Source: DATADW01 sp963733905 (GTDB taxonomy: Bacteria > Actinomycetota > Acidimicrobiia > Spongiisociales > DATADW01). From it: DNA of 64,000 nt. The position numbers were made by a program, and so were the translations under genes. The stretch lies in NCBI GenBank assembly GCA_963733905.1, contig CAVTEU010000020.1:47893-111892 (forward strand), written 5' to 3'. The notes under the pieces were generated by a model, which had not been told where the DNA came from, ran no database searches, and saw nothing but the letters and a program-made list of their open reading frames with translations. Position 1 is the first letter of the stretch, and every line of letters starts with the position of its first letter. Shown here piece by piece: positions 31,656 through 40,667 of this stretch.

Positions 31656-31719
31656 ACTCTACCGATATCTGACTAGCTTGACAAGACGTTAACTATCGTT
31701 TACCTTCTTGAGATATCGG
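31656..31719. promoter_or_regulatory. Overlapping back-to-back promoters with inverted-repeat operator
   Basis: Rightward: TTGACA (31678-31683), 17 bases, TACCTT (31701-31706). Leftward: TTGTCA (complement of 31679-31684), 17 bases, TAGAGT (complement of 31656-31661). The two -35 boxes share five bases. A perfect inverted repeat CCGATATCT (31662-31670) / AGATATCGG (31711-31719) covers the leftward spacer and the rightward start site. This is the most AT-rich stretch in the window. One regulator could control both directions. The rightward promoter would drive the WXG100-EccC locus, the leftward one the EF-hand-repeat protein. Confidence 0.6.
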
Positions 31720-31783
31720 CAGTGGTCCGAGGGAACGGACCCGATACGGCCCGCCAATAGGCGGCGGAGAGAAGGAGGACGAG

Positions 31784-32128
31784 ATGACCGTTCGAGTGCT
31801 CGACCCGGATTACCGGGATCAGCTGGTTGGGACAGACTTCCCCACCGCCCAGGAGAGGATCGGTGACTTGATCACCCTCCTCGACACCGCGCTGGAGCGG
31901 ACCGCCACCGGATGCGCAGAGCGGGGGGTGGGAAGGGCCCGACGCGACTGAGCTTCAAGACCAACGTGTGGGAGAACGGCTTCAAGGTCTCCTTCACCCA
32001 GGCGATCGAGGCGCTGTCCGACACCACCACGGTGCTCACCACCGGTACCCAGGACACCATCGACGTCACCGACCGTACCTACACGATCGGTGGAGGCGGG
32101 TGGCACCGGGGGCGCCTCGCCGGCCTGA
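31784..32128 (+). CDS. WXG100 family type VII secretion protein, frameshifted
   Basis: Starts MTVRVLDPDYRDQLVGTDFP with a strong GAAGGAGGA site, followed by a helix (AQERIGDLITLLDTALERTA). Removing one G from the G6 run at 31922-31927 gives GWEGPDATEL, the WXG turn as in WSGPDA of ESX proteins. After a second indel near 31955 the second helix KTNVWENGFKVSFTQAIEAL follows. A third indel near 32098 would give a Gly-rich tail (GGGGGTGGASPA) and a stop at 32126. This helix-WxG-helix plan of about 110 residues is diagnostic. Such proteins form dimers and are exported by EccC/EssC ATPases. Confidence 0.72.
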
Positions 32129-32211
32129 GCCACGTCGGAGTAGCCGGAGCCCCTCGCAGGTCGGGGGGCTCCGACATTCCACCGGCATGAACACTGGGAG
32201 GACGAGTCTTC

Positions 32212-32580
32212 ATGGCGTCCAAGGGTGACTTGCAAGCGGCGCTGGCATCGCTGCGGACACAACACGAGTGCGGGGGCGGCTGCGGGACCTGTCTCTGCTG
32301 CTGCACGGCGACGCTCGGCACCGGTCGTTCCGAGTTGTCGGAAGCTTTGCGTGGGCCGCTGGCGGACCAGGCGGACGATTGGTACGAGCTCCACCTCTCC
32401 GGGGTCGACCTCGCCACCGGGACCGTGACCGAATCCATCGCATCGATCGAGGCTGAACTGGCCGCAATCGCGGAGGAAGAAAGGCGTCAGGCGGAGGAGG
32501 AGGCGAGGAGGCTCGCCGAGGAGGCGGCGGAGGAAGCGGCCGAGGAGGAGGCGACGACTCCTCCGGGGATGTTCGAGTGA
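32212..32580 (+). CDS. Small coiled-coil protein of the type VII-like locus
   Basis: 122 residues from ATG 32212 with a GGGAGGAC site. The N-terminus MASKGDLQAALASLRTQHE is helical. The middle contains a Cys-rich run (ECGGGCGTCLCCCT) that may be an artefact of two compensating indels; the alternative frame reads VRGRLRDLSLLLHGDA. The second half (SEALRGPLADQADDWYELHL, then a Glu/Ala-rich helix with EEERRQAEEEARRLAEEAAE) looks like a coiled coil. Its stop overlaps the next start (GTGA), so translation is coupled to the EccC-like gene. Size and position suit an Esx partner or chaperone. No family was recognised. Confidence 0.6.
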   Translation: MASKGDLQAALASLRTQHECGGGCGTCLCCCTATLGTGRSELSEALRGPLADQADDWYELHLSGVDLATGTVTESIASIEAELAAIAEEERRQAEEEARRLAEEAAEEAAEEEATTPPGMFE

Positions 32581-35500
32581 GCTCGCGGTTGCGCGCCCAG
32601 GTGAGGCACGATGGAGGGGTCGACGACCTCGAACTGGGTTGTGAGCCTGCGGCCCGGGTCGGCGATCTGGGAGCTGCCCTCCAGGCAGAACTGGGTGGGG
32701 ATTGGAGCCGGGGAGTCGCCGTCGACGGGGTGCTCTACCACCCCGAGACACCAATATCCGAGCTCGACCTGGGCGATGGGGCCCAGCTCGGGATCGCCCC
32801 AGAAGCCCGGGAACGGCGGATCCCCCCGGCAATCGAGTTGGCAGGCATCTCGGGGGCCGACGGCGGGCAGCGCCTCCTCCTCGCCCCTGGGCTCTACCGC
32901 CCCCAACCGGGGAGCGCGCCGGGCTTCTGCGGCGAGGCGACCTCGATCGGCGTGGCCGCAGACGGCTCCGTGACCGTTGACCCCGGCCCGGGGGACCATG
33001 TGCTGCTCGACGGGCGGCCCCAACACGATCGGTTCCGCTGCCCGGTGGGCGCAGCGCTCCAGGTCGGAGCCACGGTGTGGCTGGTGCGCAAGGTTCTGCA
33101 AACACCGGCCGAGACCGCTTCGCCGGGCGCATTCAACCGCCCACCGCGTCGGCTCGCCCCCGACCCGACGATCGATGCCGCCGTGCCCAAGCGTGGCCCC
33201 GAGCCCTCAAAGGGCGGAGGGTTCCGTTGGACCATGATCCTCGCCCCCCTGGTCATGGGCGGGACGATGGCGATCTTCTTCAACCCCCGGTTTGCACTGT
33301 TTTGTCTGCTCAGTCCGGTACTGATGCTCTTCAACCTGGTCGACAACCGCTTCTCGCGCCGACGTGGGCTGCGAGCCCGTGAGGAGACGTTCACCGCCGA
33401 TCTCGCCAAGTTCGAAAAGGAGTTGTTGCGGTGGAATGCGGCGTGGCAGCGCCGGCTCGGACAGCGGCACCTATCCCTGCCCGACGTGGTCACCGCGGCA
33501 ACCGTCGGGGACACGCGCCTCTGGGAGCGGCGACCGCATCACGAGGACTTCCTCAGCCTCTGTCTCGGCTACGGCGCCGTCACCTTGCCAGAGCCGGTGG
33601 CTCCGGAGCGGAACCCCGAGCAGGAGGTGCTGGAAGCCATCGACCGGGCTCGCCAACTCGACGCCGGCCCGGTCGAGGTGGTGCTCCGTGGTGGCGCCGT
33701 TTTGGGCGTTGCCGGCCCGCGGCACGCCACCATCGGTCTGATCCGGTCGCTGTTGATCCAAGCGGCGTTCCATCACGGTCCTGCCGACCTGCGGGTGGCG
33801 GTGCTGGCCCACTCCGACAGGGTGGCGGAGTGGCGCTGGGTCTGGTGGCTGCCTCACGTCATGGCCCGCTCGGGGCGCCGCCTGCTGGCAGCAACCGCAG
33901 CAGATGCCGACGTCGTCGTCTCCGAACTGACCGGAGAGACGTCGGGGCACACGATCTTGGTGGTGGACACGGGTCACGACCCGGGCATGTCGAGCTTCGT
34001 GGGCACGCTCGTCGCCGGGGGAACGGTTTCGGCGATCGCGGTATCCGAGGATGCCGACCGCCTCCCCTCGCTCTCCTCGACGGTGGTGACCACGGACGGC
34101 CTCCGGCTGCGGATGGAGAACCCGGGAAAGGGTGAGGTCGTCGAGGGAGTGACGCCGCTCTTCGCCTCCGACGACGTGGCCGCGGAGGTAGCCCGCTCGG
34201 TGGCGGCTTTCCAAGACCCGGAGCGGGCAGACGCCGAATCCGCCTTGCCCGAGACGGTTGGTCTTCTCGAGTTGCTCGAGATGACCGACCCCGACCCGGC
34301 TGTGGTGGCCGACGCCTGGCGGCGCTCGGGTTCCACGGTGCGCGCCCCCATCGGGGCGGCTGCCAACCGACCCCTGGACATCGACCTGGTCACCGACGGG
34401 CCCCACGGCCTCCTCGCCGGCACCACTGGCGCCGGAAAGAGTGAGTTGCTCCGCACCATGGTCGTCTCACTCGCGGCCCGGGTCGACCCCGAGCACCTCA
34501 ATTACGTCCTCGTCGACTACAAGGGAGGAAGCGCTTTCGACGCCTGCTCCGCTCTCCCCCACGTGGTCGGGGTCGTCACCGACCTCGACGAGCACCTGGC
34601 TCGCCGAGCTCTCACCTGCCTCGAGGCCGAGCTCCGCCATCGCGAACGGGTCCTGCGCGAGGTGGGGGCACAGGACCTTCCCAGCTATCTGGCCGCTGAC
34701 CACCAAGAGCCGCTCCCCCGGCTGCTCATCGTCATCGACGAATTCGCCGCCATGGCCAAGGAGCTGCCCGAATTCATGGAGGCACTGGTGGACATCGCCG
34801 CCCGGGGCCGCAGCCTCGGTGTCCACCTGCTCCTGGCGACGCAACGACCCGCCGGAGTGATCAAGGACAACATCCGGGCGAACAGCAACCTGCGTCTCTC
34901 ACTGCGAGTGCAGAGCACCACCGATTCCAAGGACGTGATCGGTGATGCCGCCGCGGCCAACCTGCCGCGCTCGCTGCCGGGTCGAGGGTATGTCCGTTTC
35001 GGCCCCTCTGAGCTCGTCCCCTTCCAGACCGCTCTGTCCACCGGTGTCTCGGGGCGCGTCGGCTCCGATGTCATCGTCTCCACAGCCTCCTTCAGCCCGG
35101 AGCCTCCGTCAGCTCCGCGTCGACCGCCTTCGGACGATCTCCCCACCGACCTGGAACGCCTCGTCGCCGCGATCACCGGTGCCGCCGAGCGCACCAAGAT
35201 GCGCCCGGCCAGAACCCCGTGGCCAGCACCACTCCCCGACGTCGTCCAACTGGCCGACCTGCTCGGCGACACGGCGGGTGACGGTCTCCCGCTCGCCCTC
35301 GTCGATCAGCCCGAGGAGCAGCGGGTGTCCACCTGGCGCTGGGACCCGCGGCGGGGGAACCTGCTCTGCTACGGAATGCCCGGGTCGGGAGTCGACGAGT
35401 TCATCGAGTCCGTCGTCGTCGCCTTCGGGATGGGTCTCCTCGACGCACCGAGCCACGTCTACGTTCTCGGGTTCGGCACCCATCGCTTCGACCACCTGGC

Positions 35501-36633
35501 CGACCTCCCCCATGTCGGCTCGGTGGTGGCCGCCGACGACCGGGAGCGGCAGGTGCGGCTACTCCGGTTCCTGCGCAGTGAGTTGGAGAAGAGGCGCCGC
35601 AGCGGCGAGACCTCGCCCCGGCTGTTGTTGGTCATCGACGACTACGCCGGGCTCCGAGCCGCCTTCGACGGGTACAAGGACGTTCAACTGCTCGAGATGG
35701 TCGCCCGGCTGATAGCCGATGGTGCCGCTCTGGGGATCAATGTCGTCGCTGGCGGGCGGCAGGCGATGTCGATCCCGATCCGGGTGGCCGGGACGGTGGC
35801 AACGCGACTCGCCTTCGCCTTCGCCGACCCGATGGACGTCACCACTCTCGGGCTGCGCCTGCGCAACATCCCGGCGCTCCCCCACGGCCGGGCGGTCGAT
35901 GCCAGCACCGGGCTGATCGTCCAGGCGGCGACCAGCTGGTCCGGTGTGGGGGTCCCGGAGATCGACAGCGCTGCCGCGGCCCGTCGAGGTGATGCCGGCG
36001 ACAGTCGACCGGAGCGAGATGGGCCGTGCATCGTTCAGCGAGGGGTGCTGGCGGATACCGGTGGGAATCGGCGAGCACGAACTCGCCCCGGTGGATCTGG
36101 TGATCGACCTGTCGGAGCACGCCCTGGTCGGGGGTGGTCCGCGGACAGGAAAGAGCACCCTGTTGGTGACGCTGGCCGAGGCGGCGGCGAGGGTGGCTGG
36201 AGTCACCGTCACCGCATTCGCGCCCCGTCGTAGCCCGTTGCGCGACAGCGCGGCACACCGGGTCATCATCGACCCGGCCGACCTGCCGCCCATTGTCGAC
36301 GAGATCCTCGCCTCCGAGGAACCGCACCTCGTCCTGGTGGACGATGCCGACGCCGTCGACGACCCCGGAGGATGCCTCGCCCGGCTCATCGCCGCCAGGC
36401 ACGAACAGGTTCATGTGGTGGCTGCCGGACGGTCCGACGACCTGCGCCGCGCCTACAACCACTGGACGGGTGCGGTCCGCAAGTCGAAGGTCGGCATCCT
36501 CCTCGACCCCGATGTCACCGATGCCGAACTGCTCGGCGTCAAGCTCCCACCGCCCGGCGCCGGGGTACGGCCCCCGGGACGCGGCTACCTCGTCGAGTCG
36601 GGATTCGCCCAATTGGTTCAGATCGCACGCTGA
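32577..36633 (+). CDS. eccC: EssC/EccC-like type VII secretion triple ATPase, one frameshift
   Basis: About 1350 residues from GTG 32577. Residues 1-180 resemble paired ubiquitin-like/FHA-like modules, as at the start of firmicute EssC. Two membrane helices follow (WTMILAPLVMGGTMAIFF; LFCLLSPVLMLFNLVD). Three FtsK/SpoIIIE domains come next. Domain 1 has an intact Walker A GLLAGTTGAGKSELLRTMVV and Walker B LLIVIDEFAAM, plus LLLATQRPAGVIKDNIRANS. Domain 2 has a degenerate P-loop GMPGSGVDEF that lacks the lysine. Domain 3 has GGGPRTGKSTLLVTL and HLVLVDDADAVDD. An indel near 35985 splits domain 3 from the rest. Such ATPases recognise and drive export of WXG100 proteins; a WXG100 gene lies just upstream. 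Confidence 0.88.
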
Positions 36634-36644
36634 AGGAGGACGAC

Positions 36645-37472
36645 ATGTCGGCGCTCAAATACCCCGAACCAGACCTCGATGCATTCGACCTCAAGGTCGC
36701 CGATCCTGAGGTCGACGACCCGCCGCCACCGCCCAAGCGGTGGCGCCGCTTGCTCGGACTCTCCATTGCCATCGCCGGCGGAGTGTTGCTGGGGGCGCTG
36801 CTCGCCGTGGTGCTGCTGCGTCCGGGTAGCGGCCCACTCGCCGTGGATCCTGCCGGCCCCCCGCCCGAGGTGGCGGGCTTCGCCGAGTCGTACGTCCATA
36901 CCTTCATCGCTTCCAGAGCACCGGGGAACGAGCAGGTCCTGGCTCCCTACACCCCGGCGGAGGTCGAGTGGTCGGGAGGAGCGCTGGGTGACCGTCATGT
37001 GGTGGACACCACCACCGTGGCGGTTGAGCAGAGCGGGGACGACGAGTGGCGGGTGGAGGTGGCGGCTCACGTCATGGACTTCGATCGGGAGCGCGATGGG
37101 TACGACGCCCCCGTGGTGGAGCACTACGAGGTGGTGGTGACCCAGAGCGATGGCGCTCTCAGCAGCCTCTACCTCCCCGCACGGGTTCCCACCGCGGCGC
37201 AGCCCGCTCCGGGATTGGCGCCCGTGCTCGAGAAGGCTGGGAGCGGCGAGATGGCAGCGGCGGCGAAGGAATACCTGGATCCCTACTACGCCGCCATCGG
37301 CGGGTACACCGGATACACCATGGTGGGGATCGCGGTCGAGCCTTCTGGCGAGGACCGATCCCGCGTGGTGGTGCGGGTGCGGGCGAAGCCGGTCGACGGA
37401 GCGTTCGTCATCCACGACCACGTCCTCGAGGCGGTCTCCGGCGAGGGCGGTTGGGTGGTCGGGCATCCATGA
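36645..37472 (+). CDS. TcpC-like single-pass membrane protein of the type VII-like locus
   Basis: Intact 275 residues from ATG 36645 with AAGGAGG. A cytosolic proline-rich N-terminus (DPEVDDPPPPPKRWRR) precedes one membrane helix (LLGLSIAIAGGVLLGALLAV). An extracytoplasmic region of two similar mixed alpha/beta domains follows (VAGFAESYVHTFIASRAPGN and AAAAKEYLDPYYAAIGGYTG). This layout matches conjugation TcpC-like proteins with NTF2-like folds, which are bitopic channel components. It follows the EccC-like gene by 11 bases, so it is probably a structural partner. It could play the role that EccB or EssA/B play in known systems. The assignment is by architecture and position. Confidence 0.65.
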   Translation: MSALKYPEPDLDAFDLKVADPEVDDPPPPPKRWRRLLGLSIAIAGGVLLGALLAVVLLRPGSGPLAVDPAGPPPEVAGFAESYVHTFIASRAPGNEQVLAPYTPAEVEWSGGALGDRHVVDTTTVAVEQSGDDEWRVEVAAHVMDFDRERDGYDAPVVEHYEVVVTQSDGALSSLYLPARVPTAAQPAPGLAPVLEKAGSGEMAAAAKEYLDPYYAAIGGYTGYTMVGIAVEPSGEDRSRVVVRVRAKPVDGAFVIHDHVLEAVSGEGGWVVGHP

Positions 37473-37523
37473 CCGCCCCGGCGACGGGTTTGGCCAGGAG
37501 CAGGCACGCCCGGGGTCGACCGG

Positions 37524-38465
37524 TCACATGCGGCCAGCCATGGCGGCGACGTCGAACTCGGTCCCGGTCTCTCTCTCCGAGAGTTCCCACAAGGCGGCGC
37601 CGTCGGCGGGCCGGTCGTGTCTCCGCGGCACCCGCACCGGTACCGGCCTCCCGTGGGCCACCCACCTCAGGCCGTACAACTGGCCGCCCCTTGCCGCCGG
37701 ATCGGTGGCGGCGCGGAGTTGAGGGAGGGCGCCGACCTCGGGAGTCGACCCGAACATCGAGACGGCGCGGTAGAAGAAGGCCTGGCTCCAGCCGCCACCG
37801 CTGGCGCGGTGGCTTTGCGCCTGCAGGTCGGTTGCCGAGAACCCCGGATCCGCCGCCAGGCTCGCCAAGACGATGCCCGCTGAGTCGGCGCGGCGCTGCA
37901 GTTCCAGCGTGAACTGCAGGTTGGCCAGCTTGGATTGCCCGTATGAGCGCCACGGCCCATACCGCTGCCGCAGGTGGGGGTCGGAGGTGGACACCCCAGG
38001 CGAGAAGTGACGGGCGCCGCTGCTCACGGTGACCACCCTTGGTGCGCTTCCCCGAAGCAGCAGCGGGAACAGATGTGCGGTGAGCGAGAAGTGTCCGAGG
38101 TGGTTGACCCCGAGTTGCATTTCGAACCCGTCTGCTGTCTCGGCTCGGGGGATCGCCATGACCCCGGCGTTGTTGACGAGGAGATCGATCGACTTGTAGC
38201 CAGAAGCGATCCGCTCGGCACAGGCTCGCACCGATTGGAGCGAGGCAAGGTCGAGGGGGACCACATCCAGCTTGGCGCCGGGGACCGCGGCGCGTACCTC
38301 CTCGACGGCCCGCTCGGTCCGTGCCGGGTGCCGAGCAGCCATGATGACAATTGAGCCTCTTGCGGCAAGCGCCCGGGTCGTCACCAGGCCAAGCCCACCG
38401 TTGCCCCCCGTCACCACCGCCACCCGACCGGTCTGGTCGGGGATGTCCTCCAGCGTCCACGACAT
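37524..38465 (-). CDS. Short-chain dehydrogenase/reductase (retinol dehydrogenase-like)
   Basis: Intact 313-residue SDR. NAD(P)-binding TGGNGGLG at residues 19-26, NNAG near 98-101, catalytic Ser in VTVSSGA and YGQSK (Tyr175, Lys179). The arginine after the first strand region (AARHPART) favours NADP. The substrate-binding part and C-terminal extension match the retinol dehydrogenase/WW-oxidoreductase-like subgroup common in actinobacteria. The substrate is unknown. It is convergent with the secretion locus and divergent from the MBL-fold gene. Confidence 0.9.
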   Translation of the reverse strand: MSWTLEDIPDQTGRVAVVTGGNGGLGLVTTRALAARGSIVIMAARHPARTERAVEEVRAAVPGAKLDVVPLDLASLQSVRACAERIASGYKSIDLLVNNAGVMAIPRAETADGFEMQLGVNHLGHFSLTAHLFPLLLRGSAPRVVTVSSGARHFSPGVSTSDPHLRQRYGPWRSYGQSKLANLQFTLELQRRADSAGIVLASLAADPGFSATDLQAQSHRASGGGWSQAFFYRAVSMFGSTPEVGALPQLRAATDPAARGGQLYGLRWVAHGRPVPVRVPRRHDRPADGAALWELSERETGTEFDVAAMAGRM

Positions 38466-38545
38466 TTCGAGCCTCCTGGCCAGGATTCAAGCGCTCCAGC
38501 ACCGCGCCGGGAGCAGAGACGGCTGGGCCCGGGTACGGTCGTGGG

Positions 38546-39167
38546 ATGACCACAATCCGCAGACTCACCGATTCCTGTGTGGTGATCACCACCGACGACC
38601 ACGGCACTCTCATCGACCCTGGGTTCCATACCTTCGAGTCGGGTGAAGTGGATCTGGGGTCGATCGAGGTAGACCGGGTGCTGATCACCCACGAGCACCG
38701 CGACCACGTCAACCCCGAATTCGTCCGCTGGCTGATCGACCGTCGCTCCGATCTGACCGTCTACACCAACTCGGCAGTGGCGGAGATTCTCGAAGGCGAG
38801 GGCATCACCGCGTCCACCGAGATACCACCCGGCGTAACGGCCGAGGACGTGCTCCACGAACCGGTGCCGACCGGGGCGCAACCGCCAAACCGAAGCTTCA
38901 CCATCGAGGACATTGCTCACCCACCCCGGGGACAGCCACCAACCGGCGGAGACCGCCCCGATTCTCGCTCTCCCCCTGATCGCCCCGTGGACGTCGATGA
39001 CCGCAGCGGTGGCGTTCGCCCGAAGAGTCGGGCCACGCCAGGTGATCCCCATCCACGACTACTACCTGTCCGAGGCGGGACGTCGGGCCATCTGGAACAT
39101 CGCATCGCACGCCCTGGGTGAGATCGAACTGGTGACGCTCGACTGGGGCGAGCAGTTCACCGTCTGA
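38546..39167 (+). CDS. MBL-fold metal-dependent hydrolase (UlaG-like), one frameshift
   Basis: Starts MTTIRRLTDSCVVITTDDHG at ATG 38546. The metal-binding motif reads VLITHEHRDHVNPEFV (HxHxDH). An indel near 38920 leads to LTHPGDSHQPAETAPILALP (the downstream His/Asp site), APWTSMTAAVAFARRVGPRQ and VIPIHDYYLSEAGRRAIWNI, ending at 39165. The architecture is that of small UlaG-like or YycJ-like hydrolases, often of unknown substrate. It is followed 9 bases later by a cupin gene. Confidence 0.85.
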
Positions 39168-39176
39168 GCAGCGACC

Positions 39177-39683
39177 ATGTCATTCGGCCCATACCTTCCA
39201 TACCCGCCTGACCGCTACCACGGCGAGATCGGCGAGACCAGCGGGTGGCTCCGGCCGACCGACACTCCCCACGACATCGTCTCGCCCACAAGTTCCGCCG
39301 ACTATCTCGCCACCGGTGCCGCCACCAACGGCGACTTTGGTCTCTACCGCTGGAACATGGGGGAAAAGCCGAGCGGTCCGGGCAACCACTTCCACCGCAG
39401 CATCTCCGAATCGTTCTTCGTCATCTCGGGGACGGTTCGGCTCTTCGACGGCGCCGAGTGGCGCGACGGCCGACCAGGCGACTTCTTCTACGTGCCTCCC
39501 GGCGGGTTGCACGCCTTTCGCAACGAGTCCGGGGAGCCGGCGTCGATGCTGATCCTCTTCGTCCCCGGCGCCCCCAGGGAGGGTTACTTCGAAGGTCTGG
39601 CCGAGTTGGCCAACACCGGGTGGAAACCGACCGACGAGGAGATGGCTGAGTTCTTCCTCCGCCACGACACCTTCTGGGTCTGA
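39177..39683 (+). CDS. Cupin domain protein
   Basis: Intact 168-residue single cupin. Motif 1 is GNHFHRSISESFFVISGTVR with two metal-type histidines and a glutamate; motif 2 is PGDFFYVPPGGLHAFRNESG. The C-terminal helix region ADELANTGWKPTDEEMAEFF-like tail (ELANTGWKPTDEEMAEFFLR) is common in this actinobacterial family. The reaction is unknown. It is translated closely after the MBL-fold gene, so the pair may act together. Confidence 0.85.
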   Translation: MSFGPYLPYPPDRYHGEIGETSGWLRPTDTPHDIVSPTSSADYLATGAATNGDFGLYRWNMGEKPSGPGNHFHRSISESFFVISGTVRLFDGAEWRDGRPGDFFYVPPGGLHAFRNESGEPASMLILFVPGAPREGYFEGLAELANTGWKPTDEEMAEFFLRHDTFWV

Positions 39684-39776
39684 GTCGACGCCCGGATTTC
39701 GCCGCCTGGTCCTCTGCGTAGAGTCCCCAGCCGGGTTGACCCGGAGGAGTGGTTTTGGGATCCACCGGTTATCTCG

Positions 39777-40614
39777 ATGATCCCGGAGGGTTGGGTGGTC
39801 GTCGCCCGCGATGGCCCGGCGCCGTTCACCACCGAGATCACGATGCGCCGGCCCGATGGGACAACGGTGCGATGGCAATCGCGCCGACATCGCAAGCAGC
39901 GCAACCGGCTCACTGCCGGCACCGGTTCCACATGGTGGGCTCCTGGCGCCGTCGCATGGTGGATCGCGGTCCTCTTCATGATCGGGTCGGTTTGCTTCGC
40001 CCTCGGTGCGCTACCTGCCTATGCGGAGCGTGTCGGGCCGGCCGCCGACGGAATCACCTTCTTCGTCGGATCGATCTTCTTCACTTCGGCGGCGTTGCTC
40101 GTCTATCTGGAGGCGGTGAATTCGGTTCGCTCGCTCGAGGGCACCCCGTCCCGCACCAGGCTCCTCTCATGGGAACCGGCACGCATCGACTGGTGGGCCA
40201 GTCTGATCCAGCTGGCCGGGACCCTCTTCTTCAACAGGAGCACCTTCCAGGCGCTGCAGACAAACCTCACATCGAGCGAGGCGAACCAGATGATCTGGCG
40301 GCCCGATGCCCTCGGCTCCATCTGCTTCCTCGTGGCCAGCGCCCTCGCCTGGGCCGAAGCCGGCCACGGGTGGGTGTCCTGGAAGCCGCGTGAGATCTCG
40401 TGGTGGATCGCTCTGCTCAACCTCGCCGGCTCTGTTGCCTTCGGCATATCGGCGATCGCTTCCAAGATCGTCCCCGCCGATGACCAGCCGCGAAGCCTGG
40501 CCATCAGCAACCTGGGGACCTTCATCGGTGCGATCTGCTTCCTCGTGGGTGCCTTCCTCCTCCTCCCCGAGCGGACACAGAGCCCGCAGGCTGAATCAGC
40601 CGCATGCTGCATGA
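39777..40614 (+). CDS. Multi-pass membrane protein (YrhK-like), end uncertain
   Basis: Starts MIPEGWVVVARDGPAPFTTE with a basic cytosolic segment (RWQSRRHRKQRNRL). Five or six membrane helices follow, in two similar halves, for example AWWIAVLFMIGSVCFALGAL, FFVGSIFFTSAALLVYLEAV, WWIALLNLAGSVAFGISAIA and LGTFIGAICFLVGAFLLLPE. The paired W-W-x-A/N-L-x-G-S pattern resembles YrhK-like domains. The open frame continues through the gadB start. A stop at 40612 in the neighbouring frame is the more natural end, implying an indel near 40580. It directly precedes gadB. Function unknown. Confidence 0.65.
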
Positions 40615-40667
40615 GCACGGCATCAATCCATCTGCATAGATTCCAAATCAATCGAGGAGGCATACCT

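Noticed and set aside
32268..32310. Genuine metal-binding cysteine cluster in the small T7SS-locus protein
   Set aside because: The Cys-rich run coincides with a region where another frame gives a normal helix; it is probably produced by two indels.
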